A DNA stretch of 64,000 nucleotides from Micromonospora parathelypteridis (GCF_014201145.1 NZ_JACHDP010000001.1:5890001-5954000); one strand, 5' to 3'. Counted from the stretch's first letter, positions 25,340-35,835 are shown. Program-made: numbers and translations. The notes: generated by a model not told the origin, from the letters alone.

Positions 25340-28300
25340 CCGAGACCCTTCCACGCGTCGATTTCCCGTTGGCACCGGCGCCGCACCAACTGCACCGTCG
25401 CGAGCACGGCGACGATGCCGTGCTCGCGACGGCCACCGCAGTGGGGCGGTTCGAGCGCCTCGCCGCCGAGCGGCCGGACGCCCTCGCGATCGTCGATGGC
25501 GACGAGCGGGTGACGTACGGTGAATTGAACGCCCGCGCCAACCGCCTGGCCCGTGCCCTGGCCGACCGCGGGGTCGGTCCGGAGAGCAGGGTCGCGCTGC
25601 TGCTGCGCCGGGGGGTGCCACTGATCACGGCCCTGTGGGCGGTGCTCAAGGCGGGTGGCGCCTACGTGCCGCTGGATCGGAACCTGCCTGTCCTCCGGCT
25701 GCGGCAGATGCTCGACGACGCCCGACCGGCGCTGATCCTCGACGAGGAGGACCGGGTCCTGCCGTCCGTCGACGGTCGACCGGTCCTCACCCTGGCCGAA
25801 CTCGGCTCCGACCCCTACGACGACCGAGACCTCGGGGTGGTCAACCACCCCGAATCGCTGGCGTACGTCATCTTCACCTCGGGCTCGACCGGTCAGCCGA
25901 AGGGCGCGGCCATCACGCACGGCGGGCTCGCGAACTACCTCACCGCGATCGGTGCGGTGCTGGGCGACACCGGCGGTCGGGATGGCGCACCGCTGCACTC
26001 GCCACTGAGCTTCGACCTGACCGTCACCGCCCTGTTCCTGCCGCTGACCACCGGGCGCCCGGTGTGGGTGGTGCCCGAGGAGAACACGCTGGACCATCTG
26101 GCCGACCTGCTGGTCCGCCCCGATCTCGACTTCCAGGTGGTCAAGCTGACCCCGACGCACTTCGAGGCGCTGCGCCCGCGTGTCGTGGGCCGGGGACCGA
26201 TCGACTCGGTCCACTCCTTCGTGGTGGGCGGCGAGGTGCTGTCGCCAGAGTCGGTCCGCGACTGGCGACGACTCGCGCCGCGCGCCTTGATCGTCAACGA
26301 GTACGGCCCCACCGAGACGGTTGTCGGCGCGGTGATCAGCGTCGTCGACGACCCGGGCGACCTCGTACCGATCGGCCGGCCACTGTCGAACTACACGGCC
26401 CACGTGCTCACCGACGACCTGGAGCCGGTCGCCCGGGGCGAGGCGGGCGAGCTGTACCTCGGCGGGGCCGGAGTGGCGCGCGGATACCTGCACCGGCCCG
26501 GCCTGACCGCCGAGCGCTTCGTGCCCGACCCGTTCGCCACCCGTCCGGGCACGCGCCTGTACCGCACGGGTGACATCGCCCGCAGCAGGCCCGACGGCGT
26601 CCTGGACTTCCTGGACCGGGTCGACGACCAGGTCAAGATCCGCGGATACCGGATCGAGCTCGGTGACGTCCGCAGTGCCGTGCTGGCCCATCCGGCCGTG
26701 GCCGACGCGGTGGCCGTGGTACGCGAGCGCAACGGCGACAAGGCCATCGTCGCCTACCACGTGGTGGCGCCGGGCACCGAAGCGCCCGCGCACGCCGATC
26801 TCGCCCGGTGGGCGGCCGAGCGACTGCCCACCTACATGGTGCCGAGCGCGTTCGTGGCGATCGACGCCGTTCCGGCGAACAGTAACGGGAAGGTCGACCG
26901 CAAGGCGTTGCCCGAGCCGCCTGATCCCGCTGAGCTGGGGGAGTCGCCCTACACCGCTCCGCGTACCACAGTGGAGCGGACTGTCGCGGACCTCTGGTCG
27001 ACCGCGTTGGGTGTCCGCCAAGTGGGCATCCACGACGACTTCTTCGATCTCGGCGGGCATTCCCTGCTGGCCAGCCAGATCGTGATGGCCTGCGCCGACG
27101 CATTCCCGCTGTTGCCCGAGCACACCATGCTGCGCGACATGTTCCGCTACCCGACGGTGGCCGGGTTCGCGGCGACGCTCGAGGAGGGCCTCGCCGAGGT
27201 CGCGACGCAGGACCAGCTGACCGCCGCGCCGCAGACGCCCGGCGCGATCGATGACGCCGGGCCGACCGACGGGTCGGCCCGGCTGCCGCTGGCCCAGGAG
27301 CGGCTGTGGTTCCTCGACCAGCTCAACCCGGGAAGCCCCGAGTACCTCATTCCGATGGCGCTGCGGATCACCGGCCCGCTGGACGTCGAGGCGCTCCGCG
27401 CCGCCCTCACCGCGGTGGTCGAGCGGCACGAGGTGCTGCGCTCCCGGTTCGAGGTACGCGACTCGGTGCCCGCACGGGTGCTGCGCCCGGCTGGCGACTT
27501 CCGGGTCGAGGTCCGGACGGTGGCCGAGGACGCCATTGCGGCCGAGGTCGCCGCCGAGGCGGTCCGGCCCATCACGCTGGAGTCCGAGCTGCCGCTGCGC
27601 GCGGTGCTGCTGGCCTGCGGTCCGCAACTGCACGTCCTGTGCCTCACCGCCCACCACATCGCCTTCGACGGCTGGTCGCACCGCATCCTGCTGGAGGAGC
27701 TGGCCGGCGCGTACGAGGCGTTCACCGGTGGCCGAGTGCCCGACTGGCCGGCCCTGCCCGGCCAGTACGCCGAGATCGCGCTGCGGCAGGATGCCCAGCT
27801 GAGCGGCGCGACGCTCGAACGCAAGATCGACTTCTGGCAGCAGTCGCTCGCCGGCTCGGTGGCCACGGAGGTGCCGCCCGACCATCCGCGGCCGCCGCGC
27901 CGGTCGACCTGCGGGGACACCCGAGTGGCGCAACTCCCCGCGGAGCTCACCGACCGGATGACGGCCCTGGCGCGCCGGCACGGCGCGACGCCGTTCATGC
28001 TGCTGTTGGCGGCCTCGGAGGCCCTGATCGCCCGCTACGGCGGCCGGTCGGACGTCACGATCGGCACGACCGTCGCCGAGCGCGCCCGGCCGGAGACGGC
28101 CGACCTCATCGGGCTGTTCGTGAACATCCTGGTGCTGCGCAACGACCTGTCCGGCGATCCGACCTTCACCGATCTCCTGGTGCGCACCCGCGACCGGGCC
28201 GTCGAGGCGTACGCCCACCAGGACGTGCCGTTCGACCACCTGGTGCGGATCATGGAGCCGACGCGGGACCTGTCCCGGACGCCGCTGTTCAACATCCTGG

Positions 28301-30462
28301 TCAAGTACAACAGCGCGCCCACGGTCCCGGCCCGGCTGCCCGGGCTCGGCGTCGAGGTGTTGCCGACCCCCGACGAGGTGTCCAAGTACGACCTGATGCT
28401 GAACTTCGACCTGACCGACGAGGGCCTCGAATACGGCGTGCAGTTCGACACGGCGCTGTACGACGCCCCCACGATCGAACGGTTCATGACCCAGTTCCAC
28501 GCCGTGCTCGAGCAGGTCGTCGCCGATCCGGGGATGCGCCTGTCGATGCTCACCTACAGTGATGCCGAGCCCTGCCTCCGTGGCCCCGACGCGGCACTTG
28601 ACCTGGAAACCCTGCTGCACGAGGGAATCCGGGCGCAGGCGCGGCGTACGCCGGACGCCGTCGCGGTCTCCGGGCCCGACCGTGCCCTCAGCTACGCCGA
28701 ACTGGACCGGCATGCGGCCCTGGTCGCCGCGCGCCTGCGCGACAGCGGGGTGGCCATGGACGAGCCGGTGGTGCTGTGCATGGACCGATCGGTCGACATG
28801 GTGGCCGGACTGCTGGGCATTCTCCACGCGGGCGCCGCCTACCTGCCGATCGAGACCGACACGCCGCAGGCGCGGATCGTCCAGATCGTGGGGGACTCCG
28901 GTGCCCGGGTAGCGGTCGTCGACCCTGGGGTCGCCGACACGTTCATCGGCATCGGCTGCGGGGTGGTGACACCCGTCGCCCTGGAGCCGCTGCACGACCT
29001 CGACGAGGTGGAGGCGGAGGCCGGGGCGGCCGGACAGGACCGCCGGGGCGAGGGGCGCAGTCTCGCCCTGTGCTCGGTGTACTACACCTCGGGCTCCACC
29101 GGCCGGCCGAAGGGCGTGGCGAGCAGCCACCGCGGCTGGCTGAACCGGATGGCCTGGATGCAGCGGCACCACCCGCTCACCGCGGGCGACGCCGTCCTGC
29201 ACAAGACCACCCTCACCTTCGACGACGCCGCGGTGGAGATCCTCTGGCCGTTGCTGGCCGGCGGACGGGTCGCGCTCCTGCCGCCGCGCCTGCACCTGGA
29301 TCCGCGGGCGATCATCGACGCGGTCATCGCGAGCGAGGCGGTGCACGTGCAGTTCGTGCCCAGCGTGCTCGACCTCTTCCTGCAGGCGATCACGCCCGAG
29401 GACGTCGCCGCCATGGGGAGGCTGCGGTCCATGCTGTCCAGCGGCGAGGCCCTGCGCCCGCGACTGGTGCGGCGGTTCCACGAGGTCTTCGGCGACCGGG
29501 TCACCCTCGACAACACCTGGGGGGCCACCGAGGTCTCGATCGACTCGACCTGCCACGTCTGCGTGGAGGCGGACGGCGTTGGGACCGCCGGGTCGGTCGC
29601 CATCGGCACCCCGTTCGACCACAACGAGGTGTGGGTTCTGGACGAGAACCTGCGGCCGGTGCCGGACGGCGCCCCCGGCGAGCTGTGGATCGGTGGCCTC
29701 GGCCTGGCCCGCGGCTACCTCAACAACCCGGCCCTGACCGCTGCCGCCTTCGTGCCGCACCCGACCCGGCCAGGGGAGCGGCTGTACCGAACGGGCGACT
29801 GGGGTCGCCGGCGCGCCGACGATGAGCTGATGTTCCTGGAGCGGCGCGACGACCAGGTGAAGATCCGCGGCGTACGCACCGAGCTCGGCGAGGTGACGGC
29901 GGCGCTGCTGGGCTGTGCCGGCGTCGCCGACGCCGCGGTGATCGCCTGGGAGGCCGTGCCCGGTGACAAGCGGCTGGCGGCGTACGTGGTGCTGCGGTCG
30001 GACGCGCCACCCACCACGGCGATGATCCGCGAGCATCTCAGCTCGGTGCTGCCCCCGTACGCGGTGCCCACGTCGATCCATGTCCTTGCCGCGCTGCCTC
30101 GGCTCGGCAACGGCAAGCTGGACCGGCAGCAACTGCCGCCTCCGCAGGCCGGGGGCGCCCCCACGCCGGACGAGTCGGCCCCGCTCGCGAATCCGACGCA
30201 GGAGGTGGTCGGCCGGATCTGGGCGGAGGTGCTCGGGATCGAGCGGATCGGCCCCGACGACGACTTCTTCGCCATGGGCGGGCACTCGCTGCTGGTGACC
30301 CGCGCGGTGATGCGGATGCGCGGCGCGTTCGAGCTGCACGTGCCGATCGGCATGATGTTCGAACGTCCCACGGTGGCTTCGGCGTCGTCCTGGGTCGAGG
30401 AGGCCATCCTCGCCGAGATCGAGGCGATGACCGAGGACGAGGCGACTCGGCTGGCGAGCTGA
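25336..30462 (+). CDS. NRPS-1: A-T-C-A-T
   Basis: A 1708-residue synthetase. A1 occupies about residues 35-530 (core TSGSTGQPKG near 181) and T1 has GGHSLLASQ near 572. The C domain starts near 648 with catalytic AHHIAFDG near 772. A2 has TSGSTGRPKG near 1250 and T2 has GGHSLLVTRA near 1647. It ends without a C or TE domain. Aligning A1 by eye to GrsA gives pocket residues D-L-T-K-V-G-E-V-G, close to the published asparagine code. A2 gives D-D-V-F-L-S-T-I-D, which I cannot assign. With A at its N-terminus it can start a chain or be loaded by its own A1. It is co-translated with the hydroxylase genes. Confidence 0.93.
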   Translation: MTETLPRVDFPLAPAPHQLHRREHGDDAVLATATAVGRFERLAAERPDALAIVDGDERVTYGELNARANRLARALADRGVGPESRVALLLRRGVPLITALWAVLKAGGAYVPLDRNLPVLRLRQMLDDARPALILDEEDRVLPSVDGRPVLTLAELGSDPYDDRDLGVVNHPESLAYVIFTSGSTGQPKGAAITHGGLANYLTAIGAVLGDTGGRDGAPLHSPLSFDLTVTALFLPLTTGRPVWVVPEENTLDHLADLLVRPDLDFQVVKLTPTHFEALRPRVVGRGPIDSVHSFVVGGEVLSPESVRDWRRLAPRALIVNEYGPTETVVGAVISVVDDPGDLVPIGRPLSNYTAHVLTDDLEPVARGEAGELYLGGAGVARGYLHRPGLTAERFVPDPFATRPGTRLYRTGDIARSRPDGVLDFLDRVDDQVKIRGYRIELGDVRSAVLAHPAVADAVAVVRERNGDKAIVAYHVVAPGTEAPAHADLARWAAERLPTYMVPSAFVAIDAVPANSNGKVDRKALPEPPDPAELGESPYTAPRTTVERTVADLWSTALGVRQVGIHDDFFDLGGHSLLASQIVMACADAFPLLPEHTMLRDMFRYPTVAGFAATLEEGLAEVATQDQLTAAPQTPGAIDDAGPTDGSARLPLAQERLWFLDQLNPGSPEYLIPMALRITGPLDVEALRAALTAVVERHEVLRSRFEVRDSVPARVLRPAGDFRVEVRTVAEDAIAAEVAAEAVRPITLESELPLRAVLLACGPQLHVLCLTAHHIAFDGWSHRILLEELAGAYEAFTGGRVPDWPALPGQYAEIALRQDAQLSGATLERKIDFWQQSLAGSVATEVPPDHPRPPRRSTCGDTRVAQLPAELTDRMTALARRHGATPFMLLLAASEALIARYGGRSDVTIGTTVAERARPETADLIGLFVNILVLRNDLSGDPTFTDLLVRTRDRAVEAYAHQDVPFDHLVRIMEPTRDLSRTPLFNILVKYNSAPTVPARLPGLGVEVLPTPDEVSKYDLMLNFDLTDEGLEYGVQFDTALYDAPTIERFMTQFHAVLEQVVADPGMRLSMLTYSDAEPCLRGPDAALDLETLLHEGIRAQARRTPDAVAVSGPDRALSYAELDRHAALVAARLRDSGVAMDEPVVLCMDRSVDMVAGLLGILHAGAAYLPIETDTPQARIVQIVGDSGARVAVVDPGVADTFIGIGCGVVTPVALEPLHDLDEVEAEAGAAGQDRRGEGRSLALCSVYYTSGSTGRPKGVASSHRGWLNRMAWMQRHHPLTAGDAVLHKTTLTFDDAAVEILWPLLAGGRVALLPPRLHLDPRAIIDAVIASEAVHVQFVPSVLDLFLQAITPEDVAAMGRLRSMLSSGEALRPRLVRRFHEVFGDRVTLDNTWGATEVSIDSTCHVCVEADGVGTAGSVAIGTPFDHNEVWVLDENLRPVPDGAPGELWIGGLGLARGYLNNPALTAAAFVPHPTRPGERLYRTGDWGRRRADDELMFLERRDDQVKIRGVRTELGEVTAALLGCAGVADAAVIAWEAVPGDKRLAAYVVLRSDAPPTTAMIREHLSSVLPPYAVPTSIHVLAALPRLGNGKLDRQQLPPPQAGGAPTPDESAPLANPTQEVVGRIWAEVLGIERIGPDDDFFAMGGHSLLVTRAVMRMRGAFELHVPIGMMFERPTVASASSWVEEAILAEIEAMTEDEATRLAS

Positions 30463-31193
30463 TGCGAACCGGGCACGCGGTCGACGTCGACGTCTGGTGG
30501 GCGGAACACCGGCGGGCCGACCCGGCCTGGCTGCCGCTGCTGGAGCCTGGCGAGCGGGAGCGCTACGACGCCTACCGGCGTCCCGACGACCGGGCCCGGT
30601 TCCTCACCGGCGCCACACTGGTACGCCGGCTGTTCGCCCAGCACCTGGGCGTGCAGCCGGCCCGCGTTCGCCTGACGCGGACCTGTCCGGACTGCCCCCG
30701 CCCGCACGGCAAGGTGCGACTGGACCGCCGGGCACACCCGCAAGGCCCGCCGATGGAGGTGTCGGTGTCCCATTCCGGGCAGTGGGTGGTGGTGAGTACC
30801 TGTCGGAGCCGCCCGGTCGGGGTGGACGTCGAACGGTTGGACCCGACGTTGGACCACGCCGCCCTCGGCCGGTTCGCGTTGCCCTCCGACGAGCTGCGAG
30901 CGTTGCGGGATCTGCCCGTCCCGGCACGGGCGGCGCCCTTCACCCAGAGGTGGGCGCGCAGGGAGGCGGCCGTCAAGGCCACCGGTGCGGGTCTGCGTGT
31001 CCCGGTTGGCAGCCTCGAGCTCGTACCGGCCGCGCCCGGTGGGTGGATCGGGACGTGGCCCGGACGGCCCGACCTGCCCGTCGTGCGGGTGTACGACCTG
31101 GACAGCGATGACGAGCACCGCGCCGCGGTCGCGGTGCTCGGATCGGAACCTGCCGTCATCGCCAACCACGACGCGGCCGCGGTGCTGCGGTAG
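30462..31193 (+). CDS. Sfp-type 4'-phosphopantetheinyl transferase
   Basis: A 243-residue PPTase. The magnesium/CoA motif VGVDVERLD is near residue 122, and the second motif is WARREAAVKATGAGL near residue 166; the usual WxxKEA appears as an arginine variant. It attaches phosphopantetheine to the serines of the T domains and the free ACP. The start overlaps the NRPS-1 stop by one base (TGATG). It converges with the free C-domain gene, with only 45 bases between them. Confidence 0.9.
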   Translation: MRTGHAVDVDVWWAEHRRADPAWLPLLEPGERERYDAYRRPDDRARFLTGATLVRRLFAQHLGVQPARVRLTRTCPDCPRPHGKVRLDRRAHPQGPPMEVSVSHSGQWVVVSTCRSRPVGVDVERLDPTLDHAALGRFALPSDELRALRDLPVPARAAPFTQRWARREAAVKATGAGLRVPVGSLELVPAAPGGWIGTWPGRPDLPVVRVYDLDSDDEHRAAVAVLGSEPAVIANHDAAAVLR

Positions 31194-31238
31194 GAGCGGA
31201 ACCGTCCGCCCCAGCAGCCCGCGGCCGTGGCCGTGGCC

Positions 31239-32648
31239 CTAGGAACGCGCCTCCCAGGCCGGAACGGGCTCGTCCGGGTGGTCGCACATCCGCCGTACGC
31301 ACTCGTAGAAGTCGGCCCGCATCCGCGCCACGGTGGCGACGTCGAACACCGCCCCGCGGTATTCCCAGTAGCCGCCGAACCCGTTCGACGAGCGGACCAG
31401 AGACACCGACAGGTCCAGGGACGAGGTGCCGCGGAAGAGTTGGTCCTCGGTCACCTCGACCCCCGGCACCCGCAGCGGGGTCGGCTCCATTTCGTACACC
31501 TGGAACATCACCTGCACCATCGGCTGACGCCCCCGCACGCGACGCGGACGAAGGTCGGCGACGATGTGCTCCAGCGGCAGCTCCTGGTGCGCCATGGCGG
31601 CCAGACAGCGTTCCCGTACCCGGGCCAGCAGCTGGCGGAACGTGGGCCGGTCGGACAGGTCGACCCGGATGGGTACGGCGGTGATGAAGAATCCCACCAG
31701 CTCTTCCCATTCGGGTCGGGTCCGGCCGGCCGCCGGCGCGCCGATGACGAAATCGGACTGGCCACCGGCGCGGCCGATCGTCACGGCGAACGCGGCGAGG
31801 AATCCCATGAACCGCGTGACGCCGCAGGCCGCCGCCAGGTCCGCCAGGGCCCCGGCCACGTCGGCCGGGACCTCGTCGCGCAGGACCCCGCCGCGGAAGT
31901 CGGATTCGGCGTCCGGTTCGCGGTCGAACGGCAGGGCGATGGCGGGCGGTGCTCCGGTGAGCTCGCGCCGCCAGAACGCGCGGTCGCCGTCGAGCTCCGC
32001 GCCGGCGAGTCGGGTCCGTTGCCAGGCGGCGTACTCGGCGTACCGGTGGCGGGGAGCGGGCGGCGCCGCCGGCCCGGTGCCGCCGGCGTCGGCCAGCAGG
32101 GCCGACAGGTCGGCGCGCAGGATGTGCTCCGACCAACCGTCGATGATGATGTGGTGCGCGACGAGGGCGAGGACGTGGTCGTCCGGGCCGAGGTGGCACA
32201 GCAGCCACCGGATGCCCGGCTCCAGGTCCAGCCGGTACGGGCGGGCGTCGAGGTCGAGGGTGGCCCGGTGGGCCGCCGCCATCGGGTCGGTCTCGCCGGA
32301 CACGTCCACGACCGGCACCGTCACCGGAGCCGGCGGGATGACCCGCTGTACGGCGGTGCCGCCCTGTCGGCCGATGACGGTGCGCAGGATGTCGTGGCGA
32401 CGGTGCAGCTCGGTCAGCGCCCGGTCGAGGAGCGTTCGATCCAGCCGCCCTCGCAGCCGGAACACGTTGACCAGGCCACCTCCGCCGGTGCCACCCTGGA
32501 TCTGCGACATGATCCAGAGGCGCTCCTGGCCGAAGGACAACGGTGCATCGCCGACGACCGGCGCGACCGAGCGGGTCGCCATTCGGGCCCGTCGGTCGAG
32601 CAGGCGCTGCGTCGCCGGGCGCGGCGCGGCCGTGCCGTGCTCAGCCAT
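31239..32648 (-). CDS. Free-standing NRPS condensation domain
   Basis: A 469-residue protein consisting of one C domain. It begins LSFGQERLWIMSQIQGG, and the catalytic motif AHHIIIDGWS is complete. Later C-domain motifs are recognisable (GAPAAGRTRPEWEELVGFFI, HQELPLEHIVADL). No A, T or TE domain follows. The ATG overlaps the NRPS-2 stop by eight bases. It probably joins units carried on separate proteins, such as the T domain of NRPS-3 or NRPS-1, in a dissociated line. Amide- or ester-forming release is another possibility. Confidence 0.9.
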   Translation of the reverse strand: MAEHGTAAPRPATQRLLDRRARMATRSVAPVVGDAPLSFGQERLWIMSQIQGGTGGGGLVNVFRLRGRLDRTLLDRALTELHRRHDILRTVIGRQGGTAVQRVIPPAPVTVPVVDVSGETDPMAAAHRATLDLDARPYRLDLEPGIRWLLCHLGPDDHVLALVAHHIIIDGWSEHILRADLSALLADAGGTGPAAPPAPRHRYAEYAAWQRTRLAGAELDGDRAFWRRELTGAPPAIALPFDREPDAESDFRGGVLRDEVPADVAGALADLAAACGVTRFMGFLAAFAVTIGRAGGQSDFVIGAPAAGRTRPEWEELVGFFITAVPIRVDLSDRPTFRQLLARVRERCLAAMAHQELPLEHIVADLRPRRVRGRQPMVQVMFQVYEMEPTPLRVPGVEVTEDQLFRGTSSLDLSVSLVRSSNGFGGYWEYRGAVFDVATVARMRADFYECVRRMCDHPDEPVPAWEARS

Positions 32649-35600
32649 GCTCCTCCTCCCATCGCACCAGCGCCGCGGTGAAGTCGGCGAGAACGGGGTG
32701 TTCGAACAGCGTCCGAACCGGAAGGTCGACGCTGAACGCCTGCCGGACGTGACCGACGACCCGCGTCGCCGCCAGCGAGTGCCCACCCAGCGCGAAGAAG
32801 TCGTCGAATGCGCCGACCACGTCGAGCTTCAGCACCTCGCGCCAGATCTCGGCGCACGCCTCCTCCAGCTCGTCCCGCGGCGCCACCCGCTCTTGTGGGT
32901 CGACTGCGAGAAGGTCCGGCAGCCTGGCCCGGTCGAGTTTGCCGTTGGGCGTCTTGGGCAGCGCGGCGTCAATGCTCACCCTCGCCGGGACCATGTAGTC
33001 GGGCAGGGTGCGCGAGCAGTGTTCCCGCAGGGCGTCCTCGGTGACGACCGCGTCGGCCACGCCGACGTACGCCACGAGCCGTCCGTCGCGGGCGACGACC
33101 ACCACCTCGCGGACCGCGGGAAACGCGGCCAGGCAGCTCTCGACCTCCCCAAGTTCGATGCGGAACCCGCGGACCTTCACCTGGTGGTCCAGGCGACCGA
33201 GATACTCCAGTACGCCGTCCGAGCGCCATCGCACCAGGTCGCCGGTCCGGTACAGGCGGCCGCCCGGGCTGCCGCCGAAACCGTCGGGCAGGAAGCGCTC
33301 GGCGGTCAGCCCGGGCCGCCCGAGGTATCCGCGGGCCAGCACCTCGCCGCCGAGCAGCAGCTCACCCGGCACGCCAACCGGGGCGAGCGTGTGGCCGTCC
33401 TGGACGACGAACGCCCGGATACCGGGGAGTGGACGACCGATGGGCAGGCTCGCTCCCTGTTGGACGCCAGCCTCGACCCGGTAGCTGGTGGACACGATCG
33501 ACGCCTCGGTCGGGCCGTAGAGGTTGATGACCGTCCGGCTCGCCGCCCACTTCTCGGCCAGCGGGACGGGGCACGCCTCGCCGGCAACCATGATCGTCTC
33601 GGGGACGACCGACTCGTCGACGATCCCGGCCAGCGCCGACGGGGGCAGCAGGGCGGCGGTAGCCCGGGTGCCGCCCAGCATCCGCTCCAGGTCGGTGTGC
33701 GCCACCGCCTCGAGGTCGGGCAGGCAGAGCGACGCCCCGGCGCCGACGGCCATCAGGGCCTCCAGCACCGATGCGTCGAAGTTCGGCGACGCGAACTGCA
33801 GCATGCGGTCGGCCGGCGAGAACGGGACGGCGTGCCGTTGTCCCGCGCTGACCACCGCGAGGCCGCGATGTACCACGCCGACGCCCTTCGGTCGCCCCGT
33901 CGAGCCGGAGGTGTAGATGACGTACGCCAGCCCGTCCGGATGCAGGGCCCTGACCGGATTGGCGGGCGACGCGGCGGCCAGCTCGCTGCCGAGGTCGTCG
34001 AGGTCGACGGCGGTGCTGCCGGCGGGCACCCGGGCCGTCAGCGGTCCGCGGGTGAGGACCAGGGTCGGCCGGGCGTCGTCCACCATGTACTCGGTGCGGG
34101 GCGCCGGGTAGTTCGGATCCAGCGGAAGGTAGGCGCCACCGGCTTTGAGCACGCCGAGGGCGCCCAGCAGCACGTCCGCGCGGTCGTCGAAGAACAGCCC
34201 CACGACGGCTTCCGGGCCGACTCCGCGGGCCTGCAGCGCGTGGGCCAGCCGGTTCGCGTCGGCATTGAGCTCGGCGTAACTGGCCCGAACCCGGCCGCTG
34301 AGCGCCGGGAAGTCCGGGCGGCGTTCCGCGACCGCCTCGAACGCCGACGGCAGCGTCCAGCCGGCGTCGACCGGTCGGGCCGGGCTGGAGAACGCCGCGA
34401 TGGCGGCACGTTCCGGTGCGGTGACGATCTCGAACTCGGTGATCGGCCGGTCCGGCTCGGTGAGGGCCGCGTCCAGCAGTCGCACGTAGTGTCCGTGCAT
34501 CCGTTCGATCGTCGCGGCGTCCAACAGCCCGGCGTCGTAGTCCCAGTAGCAGTGGTACCCGTCGCGCTCCCGAGCGATCGTCAGCACCAGGTCCGCGCCG
34601 GCAATCCGGCTCGCGCTCGGCAGCGGCTCCAGCACGGCGTCCGGCAGGCTCAGCGGCTGCCGCTCCAGGTCCGCCAGTTGGAACATCACGTCGAAGAACG
34701 CCCGGCGTCCGTTGGCCCGGTCCGGCCGCACCGTCTCGACCACGGTGTCGAAGGGCACGTCCTGGTTGGTGTACGCGTCCAGGACGACCTCCCGGGACCG
34801 GCCGACCAGATCGCGCAGGCTCGGCCGGCCGGACAGGTCGGCCCGCAGCGCGACCGCGTTCGCGAAGAACCCGACCACCCGTTCGGTTTCCGGCTGGGTC
34901 CGTCCGGTGCACAGCGTCCCGACGAGCACCTCCTGGTGCTGGCCGTACCGGCCCAGCAGAGCGGCGTATCCGCTGAACAGCACAGTGAACAGCGACGCCC
35001 GAGCCGACCGTGCGGTGGCGTTGGCGGAGTCGACCAACCCGCCCTCCAGCATCGCCGCGAACCGGCGCATGTCCTGCCGCTCGCGGGCCGCGGTCCGCAA
35101 CGGTAGGGCCAGCCGCGGCGGGTCGGCGGGCAGACTGTCGCGCCAGTACGCCAGCTGCCCGGCGCACTCGGGCCCGGCCAGCCAGTCCCGCTGCCAGGCG
35201 GCGAAGTCGCCGTAGGTGTGTGCCGGGACAGGGTCCGTCGACGGCTCGCCGGCGTGCCAGCGGGCGTACGCCTGGGCCAGGTCCTCGTGCAGGACCTGCA
35301 CCGACCAGGGATCCGCGATGAGGTGGTCCATGGTGAGCAGCAGGGTGTGGTCGGCGGCGTCCGTGGTCAGCAGGACCGCCCGGTAGGTCTGACCGGTGGC
35401 CGGGTCGAAGCGGTTGTCCAGCTCCCGCTCGGCCCGTTCGGCGACGGCGCCGGCCGGGTCACCGAGCGGCGAGAGGTCAGCCACCTCCAACGGCACCCGG
35501 GCAGGCGGGTCGACCACGCAGGTGAGCCGGGCGCCGTCGACAACGAACCTGGTGCGCAACGCGTCGTGACGGGCCGCCACCTCGTCCAGGGCGCGCCGCA

Positions 35601-35835
35601 GGGCCTCCAGATCGAGGTGCCCACGTATGCGCAGGCCCATCTGAAGGTTGTAGGCGGGCGCCCCGTCGGCGAGCTGCTCGGCCACCCACATCCGCTCCTG
35701 GGCGTGCGACGCCGGCCGGGCCGGGACCTCGCGAGGCGCCGCCGACGGGGCGGTCGCGGTCGCATCGGATGGGGAAAGGTCTGCCACCGGCCCTCGAACG
35801 TACGAGCCGGTTGGCTGGAACTGAGAGATGGTCAT
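32641..35835 (-). CDS. NRPS-2: C-A-T
   Basis: A 1064-residue single module. The C domain starts near residue 38. Its catalytic motif reads DHLIADP (near 168) in place of HHxxxDG: the second His and the Asp remain, while the first His and the final Gly are changed. The A domain has YTSGSTGRPKG near 640 and ends PNGKLDR. The T domain has GGHSLAATR near 1015. The substrate pocket by eye is D-A-L-L-M-A-L-I-V, a hydrophobic pattern I cannot assign. The gene follows an array of hairpin repeats (35,887-36,103) and overlaps the free C-domain gene. Confidence 0.92.
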   Translation of the reverse strand: MTISQFQPTGSYVRGPVADLSPSDATATAPSAAPREVPARPASHAQERMWVAEQLADGAPAYNLQMGLRIRGHLDLEALRRALDEVAARHDALRTRFVVDGARLTCVVDPPARVPLEVADLSPLGDPAGAVAERAERELDNRFDPATGQTYRAVLLTTDAADHTLLLTMDHLIADPWSVQVLHEDLAQAYARWHAGEPSTDPVPAHTYGDFAAWQRDWLAGPECAGQLAYWRDSLPADPPRLALPLRTAARERQDMRRFAAMLEGGLVDSANATARSARASLFTVLFSGYAALLGRYGQHQEVLVGTLCTGRTQPETERVVGFFANAVALRADLSGRPSLRDLVGRSREVVLDAYTNQDVPFDTVVETVRPDRANGRRAFFDVMFQLADLERQPLSLPDAVLEPLPSASRIAGADLVLTIARERDGYHCYWDYDAGLLDAATIERMHGHYVRLLDAALTEPDRPITEFEIVTAPERAAIAAFSSPARPVDAGWTLPSAFEAVAERRPDFPALSGRVRASYAELNADANRLAHALQARGVGPEAVVGLFFDDRADVLLGALGVLKAGGAYLPLDPNYPAPRTEYMVDDARPTLVLTRGPLTARVPAGSTAVDLDDLGSELAAASPANPVRALHPDGLAYVIYTSGSTGRPKGVGVVHRGLAVVSAGQRHAVPFSPADRMLQFASPNFDASVLEALMAVGAGASLCLPDLEAVAHTDLERMLGGTRATAALLPPSALAGIVDESVVPETIMVAGEACPVPLAEKWAASRTVINLYGPTEASIVSTSYRVEAGVQQGASLPIGRPLPGIRAFVVQDGHTLAPVGVPGELLLGGEVLARGYLGRPGLTAERFLPDGFGGSPGGRLYRTGDLVRWRSDGVLEYLGRLDHQVKVRGFRIELGEVESCLAAFPAVREVVVVARDGRLVAYVGVADAVVTEDALREHCSRTLPDYMVPARVSIDAALPKTPNGKLDRARLPDLLAVDPQERVAPRDELEEACAEIWREVLKLDVVGAFDDFFALGGHSLAATRVVGHVRQAFSVDLPVRTLFEHPVLADFTAALVRWEEEHG

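Noticed and set aside
25117..30339. A minus-strand open frame of about 1740 codons antisense to NRPS-1 (and similar long antisense frames opposite other NRPS genes, for example 31,564-35,106)
   Set aside because: It has no domain signatures and is rich in Arg, Gln, Gly and His, as expected from the complementary frame of GC-rich coding DNA. The plus-strand frame has clear NRPS motifs.
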